Shown here: positions 1 to 8,426 of the stretch, in pieces
Layout of the letters: each line of letters begins with the position of its first letter
How positions within the stretch are numbered: position 1 is the first letter of the stretch
From: Bradymonadales bacterium
GTDB lineage: Bacteria > Myxococcota > Bradymonadia > REDH01
Assembly: GCA_947483645.1 (NCBI GenBank)
Contig: CANKLS010000001.1
Span: forward strand, 26,624 to 90,623
Length of the DNA: 64,000 bases
Direction of reading: 5' to 3'
The notes under the pieces: generated by a model
What the model saw: the letters and a program-made list of their open reading frames with translations, nothing else
Told to the model about the DNA's origin: nothing
Database searches by the model: none
Translations under genes and position numbers: made by a program

Positions 1-584
1 ATGACAGCGTGACGGAGCCGGTTCCGGTCGAAGGAGAGGTCGTCGTTGCTTGGGTCGTTGGCAAAGGGGAGGGCGCGCCGCGCGGCCTCGGCCTCGACCT
101 CTTCGCGCCAGAGGTGGAGCATGGGTCGGAGGACGGGGTGGCCCCGTCGCTTCAGCAGAGGTCGCGGCCCTGCGAGCCCGCCGAGTCCTGCACCCTGCTG
201 AAGCCGGAGGAGGAGGGTCTCGAGCCGGTCGTTGGCATGGTGGCCCGTTGCCAGGGTCCAGCCTGCGGGGGTGTTGTCGAGCAGCGCGCGGTAGCGGGCC
301 GCCCGTGCCGCTCCTTCGAGGCCGGCCCGGTGAGCGCGGAGGGAGGCGGGGTCGAGGTGGACCACCTGCAGCGGGAGCGCATGCTGCGCCGCCCATCGTC
401 GCACCAGCGCCTCGTCGGAGACCGCGTCGGGGCGCAGGTGGTGGTTCACATGGACGAGCCGGAGGCGCGCTCCGCAAGCCTGCCGTGCGAGGTCGGAGAG
501 CAGCATCGAATCGCAGCCGCCGGAGCAGGCGACGACCACCCCCTCCCGCTTCGCGAGTGCGCGCCGGACCCGCTCGAACTTCAC
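1..584 (-). CDS. tilS: tRNA(Ile)-lysidine synthase TilS (N-terminal part, cut by window edge)
   Basis: TilS adenylates C34 of tRNA-Ile2 and attaches lysine, so that the CAU anticodon reads AUA. Visible: the PP-loop motif SGGCDS near residues 21-26, followed by LVHVNHHLRP, ATGHHANDRLET and the C-terminal RNRLRH segment of the catalytic domain, all in the usual order. The GTG start at 584 overlaps the TGA of the upstream gene as GTGA, which argues for translational coupling and for this start; the protein then begins very shortly before the PP-loop, as in compact TilS proteins. The gene runs off the left edge, so the C-terminal domain cannot be judged. It is the last visible gene of a three-gene minus-strand run with the glutaredoxin gene. 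Confidence 0.9.
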   Translation of the reverse strand, partial: MKFERVRRALAKREGVVVACSGGCDSMLLSDLARQACGARLRLVHVNHHLRPDAVSDEALVRRWAAQHALPLQVVHLDPASLRAHRAGLEGAARAARYRALLDNTPAGWTLATGHHANDRLETLLLRLQQGAGLGGLAGPRPLLKRRGHPVLRPMLHLWREEVEAEAARRALPFANDPSNDDLSFDRNRLRHAV

Positions 585-1354
585 CGTCGGTCTGGGGTGG
601 AGAGCTGTTCCGACTTGCGCGTGATGCGAGGCTTAAGGCCGCCAATCCCCTCAAGCCGGTCCCAGACCTCGTGCCACTCGGCGATGCGATCGGCGCCGAT
701 CAGCAGCACGCCATCTCCATCAGGCGATGCCGTGGAGAGCATCCCCTGGATGCGCCCCTGCCGGTCGATGAGCGGATAGCCCCGCATGAGGCTCGTTGAG
801 GCGCGTCCGTAGTAGCGGAGCTCTTCGGGCTGCGGGTCGCCCATGACGACCGCAACGGAGCCCGGCGTAGCGCCTGGAGCGACGGGGGCTACGGAGTAGA
901 AGACAGGGTCGGAGGGAGGCACAGTGGCGACCGTCGCAGGCGCCGCCTCGATGGGAAGCGGTGCCTCGCTGGTGAGCTCGACGAGGTCATAGAGCAGGGT
1001 GCCGTGCGCTGCCGAGACGGGCCGCCAACTCCCGCCGATCCAGACCTCGATGGTGCGAGCGCGGGCGACGAGGGTGAAGGGGGTGATGAGCCGGCCGGCC
1101 GTCTCGCCAGGCAGCTGCATCCAGACCGCAACGCCATCGATGATGAGCTCCTTGGGGCGGCTCCCGCGCGGGAGCGGCTCGACGACTCGAACCGGAAAGC
1201 ATCGCGTTACGAGGGCTGCCACGAGGGCCTCGGCTTCCTCGGAGGTCCAGGCGCGCGGCAGTTCGGAGGTCTTCAGGGTAACCGGGTTTTCGGCCTGAAG
1301 CGCAGGTGCGCCGAAGAGCACGGCGATCGCGATGGCGCCAGCGGCGATGCGCAT
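581..1354 (-). CDS. exported protein with a degenerate trypsin-like protease fold
   Basis: 257 residues with a clear Sec signal peptide (MRIAAGAIAIAVLF, cleavage near ALQA-EN). The C-terminal half contains RGYPLIDRQGRIQGML, which resembles the GDSGGPLxDxxGxVxGI strand pair of chymotrypsin/HtrA proteases, but the catalytic GxSG is missing and no His/Asp pair stands out. My reading is a protease-fold protein without activity, perhaps a periplasmic binding or scaffold protein; this is inference from motif shape. The start is uncertain: GTG at 1369 is in frame and would add five residues, but ATG at 1354 gives the cleaner signal peptide. Its stop overlaps the tilS start, and the glutaredoxin gene lies just upstream. 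Confidence 0.65.
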   Translation of the reverse strand: MRIAAGAIAIAVLFGAPALQAENPVTLKTSELPRAWTSEEAEALVAALVTRCFPVRVVEPLPRGSRPKELIIDGVAVWMQLPGETAGRLITPFTLVARARTIEVWIGGSWRPVSAAHGTLLYDLVELTSEAPLPIEAAPATVATVPPSDPVFYSVAPVAPGATPGSVAVVMGDPQPEELRYYGRASTSLMRGYPLIDRQGRIQGMLSTASPDGDGVLLIGADRIAEWHEVWDRLEGIGGLKPRITRKSEQLSTPDRR

Positions 1355-1377
1355 CGAGGGGCCGCGCACGGAGCGGC

Positions 1378-1674
1378 TCAGGCGCGGTCGGTGCGTTGGA
1401 TGCCCGCAGCGTCGAGCAGCGGCTGCAGCCCGCCCGCCTTCTGGAGCGCGTCCAGATCGGTGAAGCCGCCGATGGAGGCGGTGCCGATGAAGATTTGGGG
1501 CACGGTCATGAGGCCCGTCCGCGCGACGAGGGCCTTGCGCGCCTCGTCGTTGCCCGTCAGGTTGACCTCCTCAAAGGGGAGACGGAGCGAAGTGAGCAGC
1601 CGCTTCGCCGAGGTGCAGAAGGGGCAGTAGTTGGTGCTGTAGACGGTGATGCCGTCGGGTGCGGGGGCGATCAT
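1378..1674 (-). CDS. glutaredoxin-family thiol-disulfide oxidoreductase
   Basis: 98-residue single-domain glutaredoxin. The active site is CPFC in the context YSTNYCPFCTSAKRLL near the N-terminus; the glutathione-binding TVPQIFI cis-proline loop and the GGFTDL motif follow in the expected order. It should reduce disulfides or glutathione mixed disulfides in the cytoplasm; no signal peptide is present. The ATG at 1674 has GGAGG seven bases upstream, so I prefer it over longer upstream starts. It is first in a minus-strand run with the protease-fold gene and tilS, and is divergent from xseA. Which reductase or substrate it serves cannot be told. Confidence 0.9.
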   Translation of the reverse strand: MIAPAPDGITVYSTNYCPFCTSAKRLLTSLRLPFEEVNLTGNDEARKALVARTGLMTVPQIFIGTASIGGFTDLDALQKAGGLQPLLDAAGIQRTDRA

Positions 1675-1775
1675 GGCAATCCTCCAGAGTGCGTTGCCAG
1701 AGCGGGTTAGAGCGCGGCCCCGCGCTGCGCAAGGAAGAGGCGTTGTGGGCTCGGGCAGGCCCGCGCGCATGCCGC

Positions 1776-1804
1776 TTGAAACTCTCTGCTTGATGCTCCA
1801 AGAT
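1776..1804 (+). promoter_or_regulatory. possible promoter for xseA-xseB
   Basis: TTGAAA at 1776-1781 and CAAGAT at 1799-1804 are spaced by 17 bases in the 152-base divergent gap between the glutaredoxin gene and xseA. The -35 is reasonable, the -10 poor. If real, transcription starts near 1811, which fits the ATG at 1827 and not the one at 1803. Confidence 0.25.
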
Positions 1805-1826
1805 GGGCGAGAGTAGGGCAGGGGCA

Positions 1827-3566
1827 ATGACGATCCGATACCAAGAAGCGACGCGTGAGCTTGTCGTCCAGTTGCGCTTCGGCGACCCGCGCAAGGACGA
1901 CGTCAAAGCGCTCGGCGCCCGCTTCAACGGCGACGACAAGGGCTGGCACCTGCGCGAAGACATCGACGCTGCCAAGGTGGCACGGCTCGAGGCGCTCGGC
2001 TTTGTGATGCCCGCGGAGTGGTTGGCCGTCTTCGGAGGGCCGCCGGATACGGGTCCCGTCTCCGCGATGTTGGCGGAGACGATGGCCATCGAGCGGCCCC
2101 TTCGTGGGAAGACCATGAGCGAGCTCGCCTCCGACCTGAAGAGCGCGGTCAGCCGCGCGGTCCCAGAGAGCATCTGGGTACGCGGCAGCTTCCGGCCCAA
2201 CAATGGCACCGCGACCAACGCCGGCTTCTTCTTCGCCATCGCCGAGGTCGACGCTGCGGGCAGGGATAGTGTGACGTTGCAGGCCTGCGTCTGGGCAAGC
2301 GAACTGGAGCGGGTCATGCGCCCTCTCCGAGACGCGGGTCTCGAACTGACGAACGGCCTCGCGATCTGCGCCCGGGTGAAGGTCTCGCTGAGTGAGAGGC
2401 GCGGACAGGTCATGCTTTCGGTCCAGGAGTTCGACCCAGCGGCCTCGCTCGGCGAGATTGCATTGCAGCGCGACAAGGTGCTGCGCGCACTTGCCGCCGA
2501 GGGGCTAACGCGCATGGCGCTCGATCGGCCGCTGCCGCTGCTGCCCATGCGGATCGCACTGGTGTCGAGCGTGGGTACCGACGGCTACACTGACTTTCGG
2601 AAGCAGCTCAGCGAATCGGGTTACGGCTTTGCGGTCACCGACTTCGATGTGCGCGTGCAGGGTGATGCGCTTGAGCGGACGGTGCTGGAGGCCTTCTCTG
2701 CCATCGAGTCGCAGCGCGACCGGTTCGACCTGGTGGTGGTCACGCGGGGCGGCGGCGGTAAAGGCGACCTTGGGAGCTGGGACAACCTCGCGGTAGGGCG
2801 TGCGGTTGCTCGCTGCCCGGTGAAGGTGCTGGTCGCCATTGGCCATGTGAACGACGCGACGGCGCTCGATAGCATCGCGACCATGCAGCCCACGCCGACC
2901 GCGGCCGGCAAGTTCGTGGCAGAGCGCGTGACGCAGGCCGATCAGCGGGCCGCGGACGCCTTCTCTGCGTTGATCGACACGGTCTTCGACGCGCTCGCAC
3001 AAGCCGAGTCAGACGTTTCCGGCCACGCGATCAGCGTCGCTCGGAGTGCCGAAGAGCTGCTCGTAGACGCTGAAGAGCGGCTGACGACCGGGGCCTCGAA
3101 CATCGCGGTGCGTGTGTCTGGTCTGGTCCGGCTTGCTTCGGAGCGGCTGCTCCGGTTCGAGCGGGCGCTTGGGCGCGCACCGTCGCGGCTTCGAACTGCC
3201 GCATCGGAACTCGAGCGTGCCGGCCAGTCTGTGGCCCGTGGTGCCGAGCGCCTCATCGACCAGCGTCGGAGCCGTCAGCTGCGGGCGGGGGAAGCGCTTG
3301 GTCGCGCCGCACGGTCATCGGTGCAGCGGGCAGAGCAGCGGCTGAAGATGACCGAGCTGACGGTCCGCATGGCCGACCCCGCGACCATCCTGCGCAGAGG
3401 TTTCGCGCTGCTGCGGGACGAATCGGGCGCAGTACTGACCTCAACGCATCAGGTGCTCCCCGGCGCCGCGCTCACCGTGGAGCTCCGAGACGGTCGTTTG
3501 ACCAGCCGGGTAGAGACCATCGAACATTCCAACAGCAACAAACCGTCAGCGGAGATAGAGCCATGA
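1827..3566 (+). CDS. xseA: exodeoxyribonuclease VII large subunit, with an extra N-terminal domain
   Basis: Catalytic subunit of the single-strand-specific exonuclease VII used in mismatch repair and DNA clean-up. Order: an extra domain of about 60 residues (ending RFNGDDKGWHLRED...LEALGF), the OB-fold (about 95-190), the catalytic domain with RGGGGKGDLGSWDN, GHVND (H340, D343) and PTPTAAGKF, then a long coiled coil and C-terminal segment. Most bacterial XseA have GHExD where this one has GHVND; His and Asp are kept. The first 60 residues are not part of typical XseA and resemble small HARP-like DNA-binding modules; that match is from memory. ATG 1827 follows AGGGG; an in-frame ATG at 1803 lacks a ribosome site. 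The stop overlaps xseB by ATGA. Confidence 0.9.
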   Translation: MTIRYQEATRELVVQLRFGDPRKDDVKALGARFNGDDKGWHLREDIDAAKVARLEALGFVMPAEWLAVFGGPPDTGPVSAMLAETMAIERPLRGKTMSELASDLKSAVSRAVPESIWVRGSFRPNNGTATNAGFFFAIAEVDAAGRDSVTLQACVWASELERVMRPLRDAGLELTNGLAICARVKVSLSERRGQVMLSVQEFDPAASLGEIALQRDKVLRALAAEGLTRMALDRPLPLLPMRIALVSSVGTDGYTDFRKQLSESGYGFAVTDFDVRVQGDALERTVLEAFSAIESQRDRFDLVVVTRGGGGKGDLGSWDNLAVGRAVARCPVKVLVAIGHVNDATALDSIATMQPTPTAAGKFVAERVTQADQRAADAFSALIDTVFDALAQAESDVSGHAISVARSAEELLVDAEERLTTGASNIAVRVSGLVRLASERLLRFERALGRAPSRLRTAASELERAGQSVARGAERLIDQRRSRQLRAGEALGRAARSSVQRAEQRLKMTELTVRMADPATILRRGFALLRDESGAVLTSTHQVLPGAALTVELRDGRLTSRVETIEHSNSNKPSAEIEP

Positions 3567-3796
3567 GCCCAAGCAAGCAGGCAGCAGAGACCGAGCCCCT
3601 CTCCTACGAGGCTGCGCTCGCAGAGCTGGAGTCGATCGTGCAGCGGCTCGACAACAGCGAAGTCAGCGTCGACGAGCTCGCGCCGCTCGTGGAGCGAGCC
3701 ACCGTGCTCATCCACCAGTGCAAGGCGCTCCTCGCGAGCACCAACAGCCGCGTCGCGCAGGCGATCGAGGCGCTGCAGGCGGCGGCAGAGGGCTAA
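3563..3796 (+). CDS. xseB: exodeoxyribonuclease VII small subunit
   Basis: 77 residues, helical, with the family signature LSYEAALAELESIVQRLDNSEVSVDE followed by a second helix (LVERATVLIHQCKALL) and a short tail. Several copies assemble around the XseA coiled coil to form the active nuclease. Its ATG overlaps the xseA TGA (ATGA), the normal arrangement for coupled production of the two subunits. Length and position are typical. Confidence 0.93.
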   Translation: MSPSKQAAETEPLSYEAALAELESIVQRLDNSEVSVDELAPLVERATVLIHQCKALLASTNSRVAQAIEALQAAAEG

Positions 3797-3803
3797 AAGC
3801 GCA

Positions 3804-3824
3804 GACTGACGCATTGCGTTAGTC
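3804..3824 (+). terminator. stem-loop after xseB, possible terminator
   Basis: GACTGACGC at 3804-3812 pairs with GCGTTAGTC at 3816-3824 (9 bp including one G-U, loop ATT), eight bases after the xseB stop. The following GTTCTGCCTT is only weakly T-rich, so Rho-independent termination is possible but not certain. Confidence 0.4.
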
Positions 3825-3832
3825 GTTCTGCC

Positions 3833-3862
3833 TTGACCATCGCCGCGCTGTCACGCTTTAGC
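3833..3862 (+). promoter_or_regulatory. possible promoter for the FadL-type porin gene
   Basis: TTGACC at 3833-3838 and TTTAGC at 3857-3862 with an 18-base spacer, downstream of the xseB hairpin and upstream of GGAGGCTAG-ATG. The -10 is a poor match. Confidence 0.25.
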
Positions 3863-3893
3863 CACGCCGTTCAAATTTTGGGACGGAGGCTAG

Positions 3894-5609
3894 ATGCGTC
3901 AGACGCAGCGTAACATTTCGCTTATCTTGCTCGGAATCTGCGGCGCACTCTGCGCGGCATCAGAGGCGCGGGCCGCAGGCTTCGAGCACCCCGACAACGG
4001 TACCATCTCGCTTGGTCGCGGCGGCGCCTACGCTGCCGGCGTCGATGAGCCCTCGGCGCTCTACTACAACCCCGCCGCCCTCACCCGGCTCAAGCGCCAC
4101 AAACTGACCCTCAACCTCAACCTGACCGACCAGAAGATGGTCTTCGAGCGGGCTCCATACACCTTCCAGGAAAGTGGGCGCGAGGGCAAGGAGCGCACCT
4201 GGGAGTTCGAACCCGTCGAGAACGAGGCCCGTCTCTTCCCCGCACCCATGTACTTCGAAGGCTCGAACCTCGGCACGGAGAACTTTGGCTTCGCGGTCGG
4301 CCTCTACGGACCGTCGTCGCACGGCGCTCGCAAGTTCCCCGACGCCGTCGGCTCAACAGGCCCGACCAACGCCAGCCCCACCGCCGTCAGCAAGGCCGGT
4401 CAGCAATACATGATCATCGATCAGAGCGTGCTGCTCGTCTATCCGAGCGTCGCCGCCGCCTATCGCTTCGACCCTGCCAACCTGAGCCTCGGCCTCACCC
4501 TGCAGGCCCCTATGCTCTTGGTGGACTACAACCTCGCTGCGGATGGCGACGGCTCCCAGGGCGCCTCGCAGGGCGGCACCCCCTACGTCTGCGACGACCC
4601 CGCGAATCCTCCGGATGCCGCCTGCTTTCAGAGCGAAGAGAAGTGGGACCTCATTGCACCGAACCGGCTGCAGACCTTTGGCTACAACTTCACCTTCATC
4701 GCGGGCGCCCTCTGGGAGCCCACCCAGAACTGGTCCTTCGGCGCCAGCGTTCGGCCGGAGTTCGACCTCCACACCGAAGGCGAGGTCAATGTTGCGTTTC
4801 CCGATGGCCTGTCGGGCATCGGCCTCTACATGACGGACCAGGCAGCCACGCTCGACACGGTGATGCCGACGGTCGTTCGGCTTGCTGTTGAGTACAAGCA
4901 TATGGATGCCGATGCGATGCCCGGCGACCGCCCCGCCTGGTCGGTGGAGGGCGACTACGTCTGGGAGGGTTGGAGCGCCATGGATGCCTTCCGCGTGAAG
5001 CTTGCCGGCAGCATCTCGGATGTGAAGTGTGTGGACGCGGCGGGAGCCTCGGTGGCCGCCGAGGTGTCGGCGCTGTCGGTTACCTGCCCGGGAGGCAGCA
5101 CCGCGCAGCAGCTCATTGGCACGCGCAAACTCCCCAACCTCAACCTCTACCGCAACTTTGAGGATGCCTGGTCGGGACGGCTCGGCTTCGAAAAGCGGGT
5201 CGCCAAGTCGGCCACCTCAGAGACCCGCCTCCGCACCGGCGGCTTCTACGAGAAGGGCGCCACGCCCAAGGAGTGGACCAACCTCGACTTCATCAGCCTC
5301 AACCGTATCGGCCTGACCGTGGGCGGCAGCTACATCATGCCTTGGGGCTCCATCGATGCCGCCTACGCCTACATGTACTCGCCCACCTGGACGGTCACCA
5401 ACGGCAAGTATGAGGCGCTGCTGCCGCTCGAGATCTGCGCGGTGCCCCCGACCGATGTGAACAGCGCCGACTACTTCGTCAACGGGACCAACATTCCCGT
5501 CAGCGTGGCTTGCGCCGATCGAACCAAATCGGTCTCCCACCCCGTCAACAACGGCAAGTACGACATCGGCATTCAGGTCTTGTCGCTCGGCACGACGCTG
5601 ACCTTCTAG
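3894..5609 (+). CDS. FadL/OmpP1/TodX-family outer-membrane transport protein
   Basis: 571 residues with a signal peptide (cleavage after SEARA) and then the N-terminal hatch typical of FadL: GTISLGRGGAYAAGVDEPSALYYNPAAL, matching the family pattern GrxGaxxAxaDDpSAlyyNPAgL. The rest alternates short amphipathic strands with loops and ends in SLGTTLTF, an aromatic C-terminus as expected for a beta-barrel handled by BamA. Family members pass long-chain fatty acids or other hydrophobic compounds across the outer membrane; the substrate here is unknown. It is longer than E. coli FadL (about 446), with insertions rich in Asp and Gly and several paired Cys in loops. The ATG follows GGAGG. It appears monocistronic, convergent with batE 15 bases away. 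Confidence 0.88.
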   Translation: MRQTQRNISLILLGICGALCAASEARAAGFEHPDNGTISLGRGGAYAAGVDEPSALYYNPAALTRLKRHKLTLNLNLTDQKMVFERAPYTFQESGREGKERTWEFEPVENEARLFPAPMYFEGSNLGTENFGFAVGLYGPSSHGARKFPDAVGSTGPTNASPTAVSKAGQQYMIIDQSVLLVYPSVAAAYRFDPANLSLGLTLQAPMLLVDYNLAADGDGSQGASQGGTPYVCDDPANPPDAACFQSEEKWDLIAPNRLQTFGYNFTFIAGALWEPTQNWSFGASVRPEFDLHTEGEVNVAFPDGLSGIGLYMTDQAATLDTVMPTVVRLAVEYKHMDADAMPGDRPAWSVEGDYVWEGWSAMDAFRVKLAGSISDVKCVDAAGASVAAEVSALSVTCPGGSTAQQLIGTRKLPNLNLYRNFEDAWSGRLGFEKRVAKSATSETRLRTGGFYEKGATPKEWTNLDFISLNRIGLTVGGSYIMPWGSIDAAYAYMYSPTWTVTNGKYEALLPLEICAVPPTDVNSADYFVNGTNIPVSVACADRTKSVSHPVNNGKYDIGIQVLSLGTTLTF

Positions 5610-5624
5610 TCGCTGCCCGCCGCG

Positions 5625-6401
5625 TTACTGCGGCGCTGCTGCGTTGATGCGGCCGAGCTGCTCGCAGGGCAGCCAGAGGTCTGCGCTGGTGGCCGATTCA
5701 ACGCGGCACCAACCGGCGCGCTCCTCGCGCACGGCCACGAGGCTGGCCTCGTAGATGCCGTGGTTCTTGGCACGCGCGGCGAGCTGGTCGGGCCCCGTCC
5801 GCGGCAGTGGCGCTGCCGTCAGCACCACAGCGGGCTGGACGCGCGTGCGGCCGAACCCAGCGGCCAGCGTGATGCCGGCGAGCAGGGGGAGGGCGATGCA
5901 GAGCCCCATGAAGGCCCAGCGGCTTCGCTCGCGCCGCTGCGGGCTGCCTCCGAAGTTGGCAGCCAAGTAGGTGCCGAGCAGTGCCAAGCTGAGCGCAGCA
6001 GCGAGGTTGGTCATGAGCCCGAGGGGCAACGATGCGGCTGCGCGCCACCAGGCGATGGCCGGAGCCTCGCCCTGCTGAATGGACTTCTCGCCCGACCGCT
6101 CCGCCTGCGCCCTTCGTGCGGCGCCGGTGACGAGGTCGCGTGCGGCGCGTGCCTCGCGGTCGAAGGGTGCGAGCCAAAGCGCTCGTTCGAGGGCAAAGCG
6201 GGCCTGTCCGAGCGAGCCGGTCGTTGCCTCGGCGATGCCGAGGTCGAACCAGAGATCGGCTGCGTTGGGCGCCTGCGCGGTCATGGCGTGAAGCTCACCG
6301 ATGGAACGTTTCAATGGCTGCCGAGCGGGTGGGGCCTCCGCTGCAAACGCGGTCGATGCGAGCAGCAGCAGCGATGAGACCAAGGTCAGCCTACTCTGCA
6401 T
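5625..6401 (-). CDS. batE: BatE-like exported TPR and membrane protein
   Basis: 258 residues: signal peptide (TLVSSLLLLASTAFA), a TPR-like segment (LWFDLGIAEATTGSLGQARFALERALWLAP), two central hydrophobic segments (about 120-145 and 160-180) and a C-terminal SH3-like region (GIYEASLVAVREERAGWCRVES...WLPCEQLGRI). This is the layout of BatE proteins (TPR, membrane segments, SH3-type end) that close Bat operons. ATG 6401 has AGGAGG six bases upstream and overlaps the last 11 bases of batD. Role: a periplasmic or inner-membrane component of the MoxR/Bat complex, linked in Bacteroides to aerotolerance and elsewhere to envelope stress; the exact function is unknown. Confidence 0.75.
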   Translation of the reverse strand: MQSRLTLVSSLLLLASTAFAAEAPPARQPLKRSIGELHAMTAQAPNAADLWFDLGIAEATTGSLGQARFALERALWLAPFDREARAARDLVTGAARRAQAERSGEKSIQQGEAPAIAWWRAAASLPLGLMTNLAAALSLALLGTYLAANFGGSPQRRERSRWAFMGLCIALPLLAGITLAAGFGRTRVQPAVVLTAAPLPRTGPDQLAARAKNHGIYEASLVAVREERAGWCRVESATSADLWLPCEQLGRINAAAPQ

Positions 6402-8424
6402 TGCCAACCTCCTGAATCCAGCGTGCGGCGCGCGCTTCGAGCCCGTCGAGGCTTCCGCCGGCGAACCGCGCAGCCTCTGCGGCAGCGAGCAGGGCGACGA
6501 GTTCGTCTGCGGGCGCAGCACCGATGTGCGCCACCGCCCACTCGCGTAGCTGCGCCGCCGTGCGGCCCTTGGCCGTGAGGTCGAAGCGGTCGTGGAGAAA
6601 GAGCAGCAGGGCCTCGCGGATGCGAACGGCTGCGTCGTCTCGCTCCTCGAGCCGCCCCAGCGCCCGCTTCCGCGCGCCGGACCGCCGCCGGTCCGAGGCG
6701 CCGCTCGCGCGGAGGTCACGGATGCGTCGGCCGGCGGCCAGCAAGAGCGCGACGAGCGGTGGGAGGCAGACCGCCCACCAGGCGCCGGGAAGTGCCGTTA
6801 CGACAGCGGGCGTAGCGGCATACTGTGCCGGCTGACGCAACGGTGGGAGCGCCTCGCGCCAGGGTGTGCCCGAGCCTTCGTCGGCATGCGCCACCTCCGC
6901 AATCGGCGCCTGGCCCGTGACGGTCAGGGTGAAGGGTGCAGTGGTCGCTGTCTCGACCTTCTTGGTGAAGGGGTTGTAGAAGTCGATGCGCTGCGCCGGA
7001 ATGGCAAAGCTTCCCTCCCGCTCGGGCACGATCGGAATGGTGACACCGGCTCGCCCCTCCATCCAGCCGCTCGCGCCGAGCGCCTGGGTGTGCGTCTCCG
7101 ACGGCTTGCCGATGCGTAAGCCTGAGATGGGGGCAAGCTGCGGCAGCGAGAGGTTGGAGAAGATGCCGACGCCCGTCGCCTCGATGTGGTAGAGTGCGGT
7201 GTCTCCCGCGCGCAGCTGCGCGTGGTCGAGCGTGGCGACGATAGAGAACTGTCCCACGCGGCCACTCTCCGCTTCGGTCACATCGATGGTGACCGTGCTG
7301 GTGGCGTAGGTGCCGCGCGACCCGCCGAGCTCAAGGGTGATTGAGGCGGGCGGGATGGTGAGCGCGCCGGCCCGAAGCGGCAGGAGAAGGTAGGATCGGA
7401 TGAGCGTGCTGGCGTAGGTTCGCCCTCCGATGAGGCGCGAGCGCAGCGTGTTTCCGCGGCCCGCCAGGCGGGCGTCCGTGATCTCGTCGAACCAGAATCC
7501 GTTGAAGTCAGGCTCCGAGAAGTCTGCGACCTGCAGCCCAACCATGTTGACGGGGCTGAAGAGGACCTCGTCCACGAGCAGCTGCTCGCCGACGACCGGG
7601 CGGGCGTTGGAGACGAAGGAGACCAGCACGGGGCCATCCGTGGAGGCGGAGGCGGGCACACCGGCTTCCATCATGGCGTCGGAGCCAGGGGCCGGCGCTG
7701 CGGCCACATTGTACTGCGGCGCCCGCTGCTGCTGCTGCTGCTGCTGGAGCTGTTGCTGCTGCTGGAGTTGTTGCTGCTGCTGGAGCTGTTGTTGCTGCTG
7801 CGCCTGCTGTTGTTGTTGCTGCGCCTGCTGTTGTTGTTGCTGCGCCTGCTGTTGTTGTTGCTGCGCCTGCTGCTGTTGTTGCTGCGCCTGCTGCTGCTGT
7901 TGCTGCGCCTGCTGCTGCTGTTGTTGCTGCCCCAAGCGGCCGCCCAATCGTGGAAAGTTGGGAGGAAAGACCCCCGCGAAGGGATCGGGCTGCTGCTGTT
8001 GCTGTTGTCGGCGGTTTGGGTCTGCTGCGGTGACAACCACGCTGATCGGCTCGCTGCTCCCCCGACCGCTCTCCGTCTGTACGGCGATGCTGCCGATGAC
8101 GAGGTTGCCGACACGGTTCGGGCGCAGCAGGAACTGCGTTGTCCGCACGGTGGATCGCCCGCCGAGACCGAACGACATGGAGGTCGAGCTTCCGCGGCTC
8201 ACCACCGTGAAGTCTCCGCCGGTCGGCACGCCTACGGAGCCCTCGGAGCGCAGCACCACCTCTACCTGAACGAGGTCTGCGGCGGTGATCTGGCGCCCGC
8301 TCACACGGATCTCCGCATCGGATGGCAACGCGGCCGCGGCGGGCAATGCAAAGCCCAGCAGCACGGAGGCGATGGCCACGGCGACCAAGCAACCGCGAAC
8401 GAACCGCTGCGCGACGCGGCTCAT
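6391..8424 (-). CDS. batD: BatD-like protein with a large polyglutamine block
   Basis: 677 residues: signal peptide (VAVAIASVLLGFALPAAAA), repeated beta-sandwich domains (ADLVQVEVVLRSEGSVGVP..., and after the insert VLVSFVSNARPVVGEQLLVDEVLF), a C-terminal transmembrane segment (GAWWAVCLPPLVALLLAAG) and a cytoplasmic helical tail. This is the BatD (oxygen tolerance) architecture. Inserted between the first and second sandwich (residues 166-233) is a 68-residue tract of 59 Gln with six Ala and three Leu spacers, and a shorter Gln run lies just before it. ATG 8424 has AAGGAG eight bases upstream inside the end of batB; GTG codons at 8433 and 8430 are alternatives. It overlaps batE and follows batB by two bases, so the genes are coupled. 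Confidence 0.85.
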   Translation of the reverse strand: MSRVAQRFVRGCLVAVAIASVLLGFALPAAAALPSDAEIRVSGRQITAADLVQVEVVLRSEGSVGVPTGGDFTVVSRGSSTSMSFGLGGRSTVRTTQFLLRPNRVGNLVIGSIAVQTESGRGSSEPISVVVTAADPNRRQQQQQQPDPFAGVFPPNFPRLGGRLGQQQQQQQAQQQQQQAQQQQQQAQQQQQQAQQQQQQAQQQQQQAQQQQQLQQQQQLQQQQQLQQQQQQQRAPQYNVAAAPAPGSDAMMEAGVPASASTDGPVLVSFVSNARPVVGEQLLVDEVLFSPVNMVGLQVADFSEPDFNGFWFDEITDARLAGRGNTLRSRLIGGRTYASTLIRSYLLLPLRAGALTIPPASITLELGGSRGTYATSTVTIDVTEAESGRVGQFSIVATLDHAQLRAGDTALYHIEATGVGIFSNLSLPQLAPISGLRIGKPSETHTQALGASGWMEGRAGVTIPIVPEREGSFAIPAQRIDFYNPFTKKVETATTAPFTLTVTGQAPIAEVAHADEGSGTPWREALPPLRQPAQYAATPAVVTALPGAWWAVCLPPLVALLLAAGRRIRDLRASGASDRRRSGARKRALGRLEERDDAAVRIREALLLFLHDRFDLTAKGRTAAQLREWAVAHIGAAPADELVALLAAAEAARFAGGSLDGLEARAARWIQEVGNAE
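7726..7929 (-). repeat. in-frame CAG/CAA tandem repeat in batD
   Basis: 204 bases coding only Gln, Ala and Leu. Reading on the minus strand there is Q7, then six Ala spacers separating five Q6 runs (21-base units), then three Q5-L units (18-base units), and a final Q7. CAG and CAA are mixed within each unit and the units are near copies, so this is a coding minisatellite with two period lengths, not a pure triplet run. On the plus strand it reads as CTG/TTG and creates a meaningless poly-Cys or poly-Leu frame. Confidence 0.95.
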
Positions 8425-8426
8425 CG

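Noticed and set aside
9..799. Two long plus-strand frames at the left edge
   Set aside because: The minus strand codes TilS with PP-loop and RNRLRH motifs over the same bases; the plus frames have no recognisable features.
7726..7929. Possible CRISPR-like array (regular repeat units)
   Set aside because: Units of 18-21 bases without spacers, entirely in frame inside a gene; no cas genes.
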